Below, one piece after another: positions 24,335 through 32,664 of a stretch of DNA of 64,000 nt. The notes beneath the pieces are model-generated. The model saw only the letters and a program-made list of their open reading frames with translations, was not told where the DNA came from and searched no databases. This DNA is from Halobaculum magnesiiphilum. Its GTDB lineage: Archaea; Halobacteriota; Halobacteria; Halobacteriales; Haloferacaceae. The stretch is taken from the NCBI RefSeq assembly GCF_019823105.1, contig NZ_CP081958.1, positions 1 through 64,000 of the forward strand, written 5' to 3'. The stretch's first letter is position 1; every line of letters begins with the position of its first letter. Both the position numbers and the translations under genes were made by a program.

Positions 24335-26446
24335 TTACCGGATCGTCGTCCCGAGCGACGAGTCGCCGTGGGTCGTCAGCAGGTCCGCGTCCTCGCCGGC
24401 CGCGAGCACCATGCCGTTCGACTCGACGCCGAACAGCTCCGCCTTCTCCAGGTTCGCGACGATCACGACGCGAGTGCCGGGAAGCGACTCGACGTCGTGA
24501 AGCTGTTTCAGGCCGGCGACGATCTGACGCTCCTCGACGCCGATGTCGACGGTGAGCCGAACCAGCTCGTCGGCGCCCTCGATCCCCTCCGCGTCGACGA
24601 TCTCCCCGACACGGAGGTCGAGGTCCTGGAACTCGTCGAAGCTGATGCGGTCGTCGGCGACGGGTTCGATGTCGCTCATGGCCGACTCGGCGTCACCCTC
24701 GCCCTCGTCGCTTTCGGTTTCGTCCGCGTCGGCGTCGGCTCCCGTCGCGTCGGCCGCCGCCTCGGCGACGCGCGATTCGAGCTTCTCGTTGAGCTCCTCG
24801 ACGCGCTCGTCCTCGATCTTCTCGTAGAGTTCCTCGGGCGCGCCGAAATCGCGCGGGGGCGCCTCCAGCGCGGCGTCCGTGGTCACGTCGTGGACGGAGC
24901 CGTCCTCGTGCAGCTGGTCCCACAGCTCCTCGCTCGTTCCGGGGGCGATCGGCTCGAAGAGGACGGCGACGGCCTTCGCGATCTGGACGCAGTCGCGGAT
25001 GACCTGTGCGGCGGCCTCGTCGTCCTCGCCGAGGAGGTTCCACGGCTCCTCGCGCTGGATGTACTCGTTTCCGAAGCGGGCCAGCTCGACGGTCGCGGTC
25101 CCGACCTGCCGGACGGAGTAGTCGTTGACGCCGGCCTCGAAGTCCGCGATCGCCTCCTCGATTCGGGCTTCGACCTCCGGACTGACCTCGGCCTCGGGGG
25201 TGCCCTCGAAGTTGCGGTGGGCGAACAGCAGCGAGCGGTACAGGAAGTTCCCGACCGTGCCGACGAGCTCGTTGTTGACGCGGTCGCGGAACTTCTCCCA
25301 GGAGAAGTCCACGTCCTGCTGGAACCCGCCGTTCGTGGCGAGGTAGTAACGCAGCAGGTCCGGGTGGAAGCCCTCGTCGAGGTACTCCCTTGCCCACACC
25401 GCCCGGTCGCGGGAGGTCGAGAAGCCCTGCCCGTCGAGCGTCATGAAACCGCTCGCCATCACGGCGCGCGGCTCCGCGAAGTCGGCGACATGCAGCATCG
25501 CGGGCCAGAAGATCGTGTGGTGTTGGATGATGTCGCGGCCGATCACGTGAACGATCTCGCCGTCGTCGCGCCAGGCCTCCTCCCAGTCGTACTCGTCGGC
25601 GCCGACACGCTCGGTGTACTGCTTCGTGGAGGCGATGTACTCGATCGGCGCGTCGACCCAGACGTAGAGGACGAGGTCGTCCTCGCCGGGGTAGTCGAAC
25701 CCCCAGTCGAGGTCGCGCGTGATACACCAGTCCTGGAGCCCGTCCTCGAGCCACTGGCGCGGCTGGTTCCGGGCGTTCGAGGTGCCCTCCAGGCGGTCGA
25801 GGAACCCGTCGAGGTACTCCGAGAGCTCGGAGACGCGGAAGAACTTGTGCGCGCGATCGCGGTACTCCGCGGGGTTGCCCGAGATGGTCGAGACGGGGTC
25901 CTCGATCTCCCCGGGTTCGAGGTGGCGGCCGCAGCCCTCGTCGCACTCGTCGCCGCGGGCGTGCGCGCCGCAGTACGGGCACGTCCCCTCGACGTAGCGG
26001 TCGGGGAGGGGCTGTTCGTCGACGGGGTCCCACGCGACCTTGATCTCCTTCTCGTAGACGTACCCCTCCGACTCCAGTCGGTCCACGATCTCGTAGGTGA
26101 GTTCGCGGTTCGTCTCGTCGTGGGTGTGGCCGTAGTTGTCGAAGTCCACGTCGAACTTCGGGAACGTCTCGCCGTACTGTTCGTGCCACTCCAGGGCGAA
26201 CGCCTCGGGGTCGACGTCCTCCTGGATCGCCTGGACGGCGATCGGGGTGCCGTGCATGTCCGACCCGCAGACGAACGCGGTCTCCTGGCCGAGCGATTCC
26301 AGCGCCCGCGAGTACACGTCGCCGCCGACGTACGTCCGGAGGTGGCCGATGTGGAGGTCGCCGTTGGCGTACGGCAACCCGCACGTCACCACCGCCGGCG
26401 CGTCCGTGGGGAACGCCTCGCGCGTGTGTGTGTCCTTGCTGCTCAT
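24335..26446 (-). CDS. metG: Methionyl-tRNA synthetase
   Basis: 703-residue class I synthetase that charges tRNA-Met. HIGH-box DLHIGHLRTYVGG lies near residue 33. A double zinc knuckle CPYCGAHARGDECDEGCG lies near residue 135. The KMSKS equivalent is the variant GFSTSRDRAVW. The C-terminal ~110 residues (LDLRVGEIVDAEGIEGADEL onward) are a fused Arc1p/EMAPII-type tRNA-binding domain, preceded by an acidic low-complexity linker. The start at 26446 gives MSSKDTHTREAFP, then VVTCGLPYANGD, as expected. Confidence 0.95.
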   Translation of the reverse strand: MSSKDTHTREAFPTDAPAVVTCGLPYANGDLHIGHLRTYVGGDVYSRALESLGQETAFVCGSDMHGTPIAVQAIQEDVDPEAFALEWHEQYGETFPKFDVDFDNYGHTHDETNRELTYEIVDRLESEGYVYEKEIKVAWDPVDEQPLPDRYVEGTCPYCGAHARGDECDEGCGRHLEPGEIEDPVSTISGNPAEYRDRAHKFFRVSELSEYLDGFLDRLEGTSNARNQPRQWLEDGLQDWCITRDLDWGFDYPGEDDLVLYVWVDAPIEYIASTKQYTERVGADEYDWEEAWRDDGEIVHVIGRDIIQHHTIFWPAMLHVADFAEPRAVMASGFMTLDGQGFSTSRDRAVWAREYLDEGFHPDLLRYYLATNGGFQQDVDFSWEKFRDRVNNELVGTVGNFLYRSLLFAHRNFEGTPEAEVSPEVEARIEEAIADFEAGVNDYSVRQVGTATVELARFGNEYIQREEPWNLLGEDDEAAAQVIRDCVQIAKAVAVLFEPIAPGTSEELWDQLHEDGSVHDVTTDAALEAPPRDFGAPEELYEKIEDERVEELNEKLESRVAEAAADATGADADADETESDEGEGDAESAMSDIEPVADDRISFDEFQDLDLRVGEIVDAEGIEGADELVRLTVDIGVEERQIVAGLKQLHDVESLPGTRVVIVANLEKAELFGVESNGMVLAAGEDADLLTTHGDSSLGTTIR

Positions 26447-26746
26447 GGATGTCGTGTCGTGGATGCGGGCCTAAAGCCCGCCGAAACGGGCGAACGATCC
26501 CCGCCCGTGGGCGTCGTCGGTCCCCCGACGGCGCGCCGGGGTTCACGTCGCCGCCGCCGCGACCCGACTACGGGACGCGACGGACGCGAACGCTCCACCC
26601 GGCGCTGGAGAACTCGCGCATGCGCATCGGGGTGGCCGGGGGAGTCATCGTCGACTGAAGGGGACCGATCGTATTTCCCTCTGACGGTCGTGTAGTTCGG
26701 TGTCAACTCCCGCAGCTACTTGAGGATCGATCGGCTCCACCGTGGT
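26447..26746. other. Divergent intergenic region between metG and the YbaK gene
   Basis: About 300 bp holding the promoters of both flanking genes. On the metG strand a ttta-containing box lies about 25 bp upstream of the start within gcgggctttaggcccgc, which is also an inverted repeat. The rest is GC-rich with no convincing gene or tRNA. Confidence 0.5.
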
Positions 26747-27217
26747 ATGCACGCCAGCGCGGCACGGTTTGCCGAGCGCGTCAGCGAGGAGTACGGCTTC
26801 GACCCCGAGATCGAGGAGTTCCCCGAGGGGACGAAAACCGCGGCCGACGCCGCCGACGCCGTCGGCTGCTCGGTCGACCAGATCGTCAAGAGCATCGTCA
26901 TCGTCGCCGACGGCGAGGTGATCGTCGTCCTCACCGCCGGGGACAACCGCGTCGACACCGACGCGCTCGCGACCGAGATCGACGCCGAGTCCGTCCGGAC
27001 CGGGAACCCCGAGGAGGTGAAGGCGGCCACCGGTTGGAGCATCGGCGGGGTCCCCCCGTTCGGACACGAGTCGCCGGTGGCGACCTACCTCGACGAGTCG
27101 CTGCTCGACCACGACCGGATCTGGGCGGCCGCGGGAACCCCGGACGCGGTGTTCGAGCTCGCTCCGGCGGAGTTACGGGAGATCGCGGATCCGGTGACGA
27201 CGAGAGCGTTCGAGTAG
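26747..27217 (+). CDS. YbaK/EbsC-type aminoacyl-tRNA deacylase
   Basis: 156-residue trans-editing domain protein of the YbaK/ProX superfamily that removes wrongly attached amino acids from tRNA. Conserved features are the lysine in SVDQIVKSIVIVADGE and the glycine-rich GWSIGGVPPFGH, with the family length. It is divergent from metG, so both products act on charged tRNAs. ATG at 26747. Confidence 0.88.
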   Translation: MHASAARFAERVSEEYGFDPEIEEFPEGTKTAADAADAVGCSVDQIVKSIVIVADGEVIVVLTAGDNRVDTDALATEIDAESVRTGNPEEVKAATGWSIGGVPPFGHESPVATYLDESLLDHDRIWAAAGTPDAVFELAPAELREIADPVTTRAFE

Positions 27218-27326
27218 CGTAAATCACATTCTGCGATATAGAATTCGAGGCCGCACGACACCCTCGAACTGTAGGGACTCGAACTATCCGAGAAGGGGTC
27301 GTACGGACGGTGGGAGTCCACTGAAA

Positions 27327-27611
27327 ATGAACGAACCGCCGATCAGCGAGACGAACGGCGATGCCGAGGGCGGACGACAGCTATCGCACGTCGTGATCGA
27401 GTCCGTCGCCGAGGCGACCGACACCGACCCGTTCCGACTGCCACCGCTTCACGACGCGGTCGATACCGATGCCCTGAGCCGCCTGTTCGCGACGGACGGG
27501 CACGCCGGGTCGCCGACGGACGGGCACGTCTTGTTCCGGTATCACGGATGCGACGTCACGGTCCACGCGAGCGGGCGGGCGACCGTCGAACCCGACGACG
27601 ACGGCGGCTAA
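27327..27611 (+). CDS. HalOD1 output-domain protein
   Basis: 94-residue single-domain protein. It matches the HalOD1 pattern from memory: VVIESVAEATDTDPFRLPPL near the start, a central HDAVDTDALSRLF, and a C-terminal RYHGCDVTVHASGRATVE. HalOD1 domains occur stand-alone or at the end of haloarchaeal response regulators. It is convergent with the Bat-like regulator (32 bp between stops). Confidence 0.82.
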   Translation: MNEPPISETNGDAEGGRQLSHVVIESVAEATDTDPFRLPPLHDAVDTDALSRLFATDGHAGSPTDGHVLFRYHGCDVTVHASGRATVEPDDDGG

Positions 27612-27643
27612 CCCGCAGGCGCCGCCCCTCGTCGCTTCTCGAT

Positions 27644-28333
27644 TCAGCGCTCCTCGAACAGCGTCGTGATGAGCGCCCGCTCCGCGGCGTGGATGTGCTC
27701 CGAGAACGTCGCCGACGAGATGCCCAGCTCCGCCGCGATCTCCTTCCCGCTGCTCTCGCGGGGCCAATCGTAGTAGCCGGCGTCGAAGGCGGTCCGGAGG
27801 ACCTCGAGTTGTCGTTCGGTGAGACGCGTCTCCAGTCGCCGGTGCAGCGTCGCCTCCGAAAGCAACGGGGTCATCGACGGCTTCGAGCGCTTCGACGCCA
27901 GCGTCGCCTCGGGCGTCTCCTCGAGAAACCGCTCGACGATCCCCGCGGCGTCGGCATCCGACGGGATCTCGGCGACGATGGTGCCCCGGCCCGCCGAGCC
28001 CCGCACCCGTCGCGGGAGCGCGCCGAGTTCGGCCAGCCGACGGGCCGGACAGCCGTCTGACACCATGAACTCGAACAGACTGCCGTCCCGGTAGGACTCG
28101 ACCAGCGAGACCTCCGTGCCCTCGTGTTCGGCCGCGAGCGCCGCGATCTGTTCGGGGTCGCCACCCGTCACGTTGAAGAACTCGGCGTACCGGCCGTCCG
28201 CTCGCGGAACCAGTTCGGCGAGCTCGAGCGTACAGTCGGCGACCGCGGACGCCCGAACGAACGGATACGCCGCTCGCTCGAATCGGAACTCGACTTCGAG
28301 CACGGAGCCGTCGTCATCGTCCGTCTCCGTCAT
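27644..28333 (-). CDS. Bacterio-opsin activator (Bat)-type HTH regulator
   Basis: 229-residue transcription factor. The N-terminal ~150 residues form the BAT-type sensory/effector fold (VEFRFERAAYPFVRASAVAD onward). The C-terminus is the HTH_10 domain, LTERQLEVLRTAFDAGYYDW followed by IAAELGISSATFSEHIHAAE. The family controls gas vesicle, bacterio-opsin and many other haloarchaeal genes. The ATG at 28333 (MTETDDDDGSVLEVEF) is chosen; 120 upstream codons in frame are shadow sequence. Target genes cannot be named. Confidence 0.88.
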   Translation of the reverse strand: MTETDDDDGSVLEVEFRFERAAYPFVRASAVADCTLELAELVPRADGRYAEFFNVTGGDPEQIAALAAEHEGTEVSLVESYRDGSLFEFMVSDGCPARRLAELGALPRRVRGSAGRGTIVAEIPSDADAAGIVERFLEETPEATLASKRSKPSMTPLLSEATLHRRLETRLTERQLEVLRTAFDAGYYDWPRESSGKEIAAELGISSATFSEHIHAAERALITTLFEER

Positions 28334-28577
28334 ATGTTCACAGTTCTCATTCTGGTCGATGAGTCTTTCGGGCGTCCAACCCGAACCGGACGAGCCGCAC
28401 GCCCGCGCTCGGCCGATAGTGAGCCTCTCCGTCGTCGTGCCCGCGTCGGTGAGCGTCACCGCGGCCTCGAATTCGCCGGACTCCTCTGGGGTGTCGACCG
28501 AGGGGTGTTCCTTGTGAGTCCCGGCAGGTCGAATCAGAGTCGAACGGTTCAACCTGACCCCGGTCGTTGCTCCGGGC

Positions 28578-28868
28578 GTGACAGTCCTCGATTCGCTTCC
28601 GCCCCGACCGCTCCGGTCGTCGGAACTCCAGTCGCTTCGCGACGCCGCCAGCGTCACCGAGGCCGCCCCGCTCGGCATAGATGACGACGACATCCGAGCG
28701 CTCGCCGTTCAGGCGGGCGAGACGATCCACGGCTTGGGATACGATCCGGACACCGGCTGGACCGTCGTCGACAGCCGCGAGGCCGGCGATCCGGAGGACC
28801 TCGCGGCCGTGCGCGACTCGCTGAAGACCTGGGAGGCGAGACGCGCGGCCGTCGACGACGAGGAGTGA
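28578..28868 (+). CDS. Hypothetical protein
   Basis: 96-residue acidic soluble protein from a GTG at 28578, with no domain I recognise. It holds a mixed alpha/beta stretch (VQAGETIHGLGYDPDTGWTV) and a helical C-terminus. Its codon composition and strong acidity are like its neighbours, so it is probably real. It lies between the Bat regulator (divergent) and the HxlR gene. A weak TATA-like ttcaac lies about 27 bp upstream. Confidence 0.6.
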   Translation: MTVLDSLPPRPLRSSELQSLRDAASVTEAAPLGIDDDDIRALAVQAGETIHGLGYDPDTGWTVVDSREAGDPEDLAAVRDSLKTWEARRAAVDDEE

Positions 28869-28938
28869 GACGACCGCCGGGTGGCGGTCCCGGTTCGGTC
28901 CGCTGACATCGTGACACGTGCTTGTCTCTCGTTACCCG

Positions 28939-28980
28939 GTTCGGATCCGAACTGCTATACCCCTCGGACGGGTACGAGGG
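28939..28980 (+). promoter_or_regulatory. Palindromic operator and TATA box of the HxlR regulator gene
   Basis: A perfect 14-bp palindrome GTTCGGATCCGAAC (28939-28952) sits directly upstream of the TATA box ctatac (28955-28960). A second inverted repeat, ccctcg-N8-cgaggg (28961-28980), lies between the TATA box and the ATG at 28984. The placement is typical for an autoregulated winged-helix repressor gene. Confidence 0.6.
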
Positions 28981-28983
28981 TAC

Positions 28984-29340
28984 ATGGCAGTCGAAGAGCC
29001 GCAGACGGCGGAGTCCGTGGAGTCGCTCGACGCCGGGCCCTGTCCCGTCGTCGACGCGCTCGAACAGGTCGGGTCGAAGTGGCGTCTCGTGGTGTTGCAC
29101 GACCTGCTGGACGGCGAGAAGCGGTTCAACGAGCTGAAGCGCTCGACCGACGCGAGCGCGCGGACGCTCTCGCGCGTGCTCGACGACCTCCGGGAGATGG
29201 ACTTCGTCGAGAAGCGCATGGAGCCGGACGCCCCCGTCGCGACGTACTACTCGCTGACCGCGAAGGGCGAGTCGCTGTCGGTCGTGTTCAGCGAGGTGGA
29301 GTCGTGGGCGGGCGAGTGGCTCGACACCTGCGCCGAGTAG
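28984..29340 (+). CDS. HxlR-family winged-helix transcriptional regulator
   Basis: 118-residue dimeric wHTH regulator. The family core is clear: CPVVDALEQVGSKWRLVVLH, then RFNELKRSTDASARTLSRVL and a wing with PVATYYSLTAKGESL. A Cys in the N-terminal AGPCPV matches the redox- or electrophile-sensing Cys position of many HxlR proteins. The ATG at 28984 lies 24 bp after a TATA box flanked by palindromes, suggesting autoregulation. Confidence 0.9.
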   Translation: MAVEEPQTAESVESLDAGPCPVVDALEQVGSKWRLVVLHDLLDGEKRFNELKRSTDASARTLSRVLDDLREMDFVEKRMEPDAPVATYYSLTAKGESLSVVFSEVESWAGEWLDTCAE

Positions 29341-29428
29341 CGGGTTCGTCGCTCCCGCGGCCCGGTATCGCCCGCCGGAATCGCCGGGGTTTATTCGCCC
29401 GCCCCACGCGGGCCGATCCGATGACGCG

Positions 29429-30589
29429 ATGAGCGGCGACGACGACCCGCACGCCACCGAGGGCGACGGCGGCGAGGCCGACGGCGTCCCCGGCGTCGGC
29501 CCGTCGTTCGAGACAGACCACGTCGTCGGCGTCGGCGACGCCCGCGCGCTCGCGCTCCCCGACGAGTCGGTCGATCTCGTCGTCACCTCGCCGCCGTACC
29601 CGATGGTCGAGCAGTGGGACGAGATCTTCGCGCGCCTCGATCCCGCGATCGGCGAGTCGCTCACGGCGGCGGAGTCGGGGGGAACCGACGCCGGGGCGGC
29701 AGCCGAGCGCGCGTTCGACGCGATGCACGGGGCGCTCGCGCAGGCCTGGGAGGAACTCGCGCGCGTGCTCGCGCCCGGCGGCGTCGCCTGCGTCAACGTC
29801 GGCGACGCGACCCGCTCGGTCGGCGGCCGGTTCCGCCTGTGGGACAACGCGACCCGGGTCGCCGACGCGCTCTCGGCGGCCGGACTCGACCGGCTCCCGG
29901 GCGTGCTGTGGCGCAAGCCGACGAACGCGCCGACGAAGTTCATGGGCAGCGGCACGCTCCCGCCGAACGCCTACGTCACGCTCGAACACGAGCACGTGCT
30001 CGTGTTCCGGAAGGGGTCGCGCCGCTCGTTCGACGCCGGCGACCCCGCGCGCTACGCGTCGGCGTTCTTCTGGGAGGAGCGCAACCGCTGGTTCTCGGAC
30101 ACCTGGGACGACCTCCGTGGCGCCGAGCAGGCGCTCGGGGGCGACGCCTCCGCGGTCGCCCGCGACCGCTCGGGGGCGTTCCCCGTCGAGCTTCCCTACC
30201 GGCTGATCTGCATGTACTCGACGTACGGCGACCGCGTGCTCGATCCGTTCTGGGGCACGGGTACCACGACGCTGGCGGCGATGGCCGCCGGCCGCGACTC
30301 CGTCGGCGTCGAGCGCGACCCCGGGCTAGTCGCGTCGTTCGACGCCGACGCGCGGTGCGCGCCCGAACTCTCGCGCGAGCGGGGACGCCGCAGGCTCCGC
30401 GATCACCGCGCGTTCGTCGCCGAGCGCGACGACCCGCCGTCGTACGACGCGACCCACTACGGGTTCCCGGTGGTGACGAAGGCCGAACGCGACATCAGGC
30501 TGTACGCCGCGACCGACGTGGCGTCCACGGCCGGCGGCTACCGCGTCGAACACGAGCCGATCGAGGCGATCGGGTCGTCCGCGGAGTGA
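29429..30589 (+). CDS. Orphan DNA methyltransferase (N4-cytosine/N6-adenine type), Zim-like
   Basis: 386-residue amino-methyltransferase. The catalytic motif IV TSPPY is at 53-57, and the AdoMet-binding motif DPFWGTGTTT at about 272-281, an order (catalytic before AdoMet-binding) of the beta class. The body includes WRKPTNAPTKFMGSGTLPP and YVTLEHEHVLVFRKG. It resembles the haloarchaeal Zim family associated with CTAG modification. No restriction endonuclease gene is adjacent, so it is an orphan methylase. ATG at 29429; another ATG 8 bp upstream is out of frame. Confidence 0.82.
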   Translation: MSGDDDPHATEGDGGEADGVPGVGPSFETDHVVGVGDARALALPDESVDLVVTSPPYPMVEQWDEIFARLDPAIGESLTAAESGGTDAGAAAERAFDAMHGALAQAWEELARVLAPGGVACVNVGDATRSVGGRFRLWDNATRVADALSAAGLDRLPGVLWRKPTNAPTKFMGSGTLPPNAYVTLEHEHVLVFRKGSRRSFDAGDPARYASAFFWEERNRWFSDTWDDLRGAEQALGGDASAVARDRSGAFPVELPYRLICMYSTYGDRVLDPFWGTGTTTLAAMAAGRDSVGVERDPGLVASFDADARCAPELSRERGRRRLRDHRAFVAERDDPPSYDATHYGFPVVTKAERDIRLYAATDVASTAGGYRVEHEPIEAIGSSAE

Positions 30590-30613
30590 GTTTCCGGCGA
30601 CGCGAGTCGCCGA

Positions 30614-31267
30614 TCAGAACAGGCCGAGGGTGAGCGACCCCGCGCCGAACAGCCCGAGCGTGACGAGCAGCCGGCCCACGCTACCCACGAACGTCGCGAG
30701 CGCGAACCGCCAGTAGTCGCGTTCGAGGACGGCGAACGCGTAGATTGAGATCGTGTCCGGGAAGAACGGCACCGAGAGCGCGATCGCAAGCCCCGCGTAA
30801 CCGTAGCGGCGCGCCAGCTCGGCGGTCGTGCTCTCGGACCACTCGATCACGTCGAACCGGGAGCGCCGGAGCCACCTGATGATCGGCCCGGACTGCTTGG
30901 CCTCCTGCCCGATGTGGAACGCGAACACGGAGCCGGCGGCCTTCCCCAGCCCGGAGACGAGCATGATGATCGAGAGCTTCACCCACTGCGGGAGCCCGAG
31001 ATCCAGCGGCGCGAGGAGGACGACCTCGCTCACGCCCGGGAGCGCGAACGCGATGAGAAACGAGTACACGAAGATGATCCCCAGCCCGGTCCAGCCGGTT
31101 GCGGTCTCCACGAGCCGCGTGAGCCAGCCGAAGTCGGGCCACCAGGACGGCTCGCTCGCCAGCGGAACCGCGGCGTCGAGCGGGGCGAGTCCGACGGACG
31201 CGGCCGTGGCGAGGGCGTCGGCCGCCGCTGGCGTCGACAGCGCGGCCGAGAGGGGGACCGGAAGCAC
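30614..31267 (-). CDS. VTT/SNARE-associated (DedA/YqaA-like) membrane protein
   Basis: 217-residue protein with about five hydrophobic segments and the VTT-domain signature region (FALPGVSEVVLLAPLDLG, VSGLGKAAGSVFAFHIG, PFFPDTISIYAFAVLER). Relatives include DedA and YqaA proteins, implicated in lipid scrambling and envelope homeostasis. The start is GTG at 31267. It is convergent with the methylase gene. Confidence 0.82.
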   Translation of the reverse strand: MLPVPLSAALSTPAAADALATAASVGLAPLDAAVPLASEPSWWPDFGWLTRLVETATGWTGLGIIFVYSFLIAFALPGVSEVVLLAPLDLGLPQWVKLSIIMLVSGLGKAAGSVFAFHIGQEAKQSGPIIRWLRRSRFDVIEWSESTTAELARRYGYAGLAIALSVPFFPDTISIYAFAVLERDYWRFALATFVGSVGRLLVTLGLFGAGSLTLGLF

Positions 31268-31387
31268 GTTCGGAACGGAGTGATACCGCAGAATAAGTCC
31301 GGTGGTTCCCGGCGAGGATTGGTGTCGCCGCGCCGTCCGTTCGGCGCCGGTTTCTTCGGGAGGCGGAGAGCCGTCCGCCCGCTCGCA

Positions 31388-32545
31388 CTATCGCGGGGCG
31401 TCGAGGTCGTCGAGGTCGTCGAGGAACGCCGAAAGCGACCCGCGGGTGACGTGCGGCATCACGACCACGCGGGCCTCGCCGGCGCCGGTGCGAGAGATGC
31501 GCCAGCCGCGCTCGCGGACCGCCTCGAACGTCGCCCGCGGGAGATCGAACGCGACGAGCGGGAGCTCCGGGTCGACGACATCGAGCTCCCGGCTGCGCAG
31601 CTCCTCAGCGAACCACGCGGCGAGCTCGCTCGCGCGTTCGTACTCGGCGCGGTAGCCGTCGGGCCACAGCTCGTCCATCGCGGCGGCCGCGCTCGCGACG
31701 CCCGCACCCGAGCGGGTGCCCGTGAGGCTCGCCTGCGAGGCCGTCTCCAGGTACGGCGTGTCGACCGCGAGGGCGTCGAGCGCCGTGGGGTCGCGCGCGA
31801 GCAGCCCCCCGGCGGGCACCGCCGCGCGCCCGACCTTGTGGGGGTCGATCGTCAGCGTCTCGACGCCGTCGACGTCGAACCCCCAGTCGTGACCCGAGAA
31901 GGGGAGGTGGAACCCGCCCCATGCGGCGTCGACGTGCAACGGGACGCCGGCGTCGACAGCCAGGTCGGCCATCGCGGGGATCGGGTCGACGCGGCCGTAC
32001 TCGGTCGAGCCCGCGACGGCGACGACGAGCGCCACGTCGTCGTCGACCGCGGCGGCGACGGCGTCCACGTCCGCGCGGCCGGCGTCGTCGGTCGGAACCG
32101 TCCGGAGTTCCACGCCGAGCACCGACGCGGCCTTGTGGAAACTGAAGTGGGCGGACTCGGGGGCGACGACGACCGGGTCGTCAGACTCTGCGCGCTCGCG
32201 GGCCGAGCGCACCGCCTGGATGTTGGACTCGCTGCCGCCGCTGGTGACGTAGCCGTGGGCGGCGATGTCGCCGTGGGAATCGGTGTTCTCGCGGACCCCG
32301 ATATTCCCGCGGGCCTCGGTATCGCCGTCGACGCCGACCGCGTCGGCGAGTCCGGTGATCTCCGCGAGCGAGGCCACTGCCTCGCGCTCCAGTTCGGCGA
32401 TCGTTTCGTATGTCGCGGGGTCGCCGGGGTTCGCGGCGAGGAAGCGTTCGGCCGCGCGTCGGGCCGCAGGGTGCGGCTGCGTACACATCGAGGAGAGCAC
32501 GCGGTCGAACGACTGCGGGCGGCGCTCGGCGACGGACGGCTGCAT
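31388..32545 (-). CDS. mfnA: PLP-dependent L-tyrosine/L-aspartate decarboxylase (MfnA family)
   Basis: 385-residue group II decarboxylase. Asp in [10 protein letters not shown] and the PLP-binding Lys237 in DPHKVGR are visible, as is the [12 protein letters not shown] signature. In archaea this family makes tyramine for methanofuran or beta-alanine from aspartate for coenzyme A. Haloarchaea lack methanofuran synthesis, so aspartate decarboxylation is the more likely role (inference). It ends in a short D-D-L repeat ([10 protein letters not shown]). Start ATG at 32545. Confidence 0.88.
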   Translation of the reverse strand: MQPSVAERRPQSFDRVLSSMCTQPHPAARRAAERFLAANPGDPATYETIAELEREAVASLAEITGLADAVGVDGDTEARGNIGVRENTDSHGDIAAHGYVTSGGSESNIQAVRSARERAESDDPVVVAPESAHFSFHKAASVLGVELRTVPTDDAGRADVDAVAAAVDDDVALVVAVAGSTEYGRVDPIPAMADLAVDAGVPLHVDAAWGGFHLPFSGHDWGFDVDGVETLTIDPHKVGRAAVPAGGLLARDPTALDALAVDTPYLETASQASLTGTRSGAGVASAAAAMDELWPDGYRAEYERASELAAWFAEELRSRELDVVDPELPLVAFDLPRATFEAVRERGWRISRTGAGEARVVVMPHVTRGSLSAFLDDLDDLDAPR

Positions 32546-32664
32546 TGCCACGAAGACGGAGGGAGCGGGAGTTAGGGGTTGCGCTTTCGGGCGTCCGGGA
32601 CGTGCGGCGACGCGCGTCAGGCGCGCGCGCGGCGACCGACGCCTCAAACGCGACCGCCCGTCGA

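Noticed and set aside
31388-31440. Short 9-bp repeat at the end of mfnA considered as another stop-spanning repeat
   Set aside because: The repeat lies wholly inside the coding part (D-D-L residues) and does not contain or pass the stop.
30914-32575. A 553-codon plus-strand ORF opposite the VTT and MfnA genes
   Set aside because: It is antisense shadow coding caused by high GC; its composition (Arg- and Val-rich) is unlike haloarchaeal proteins and it crosses two real genes.
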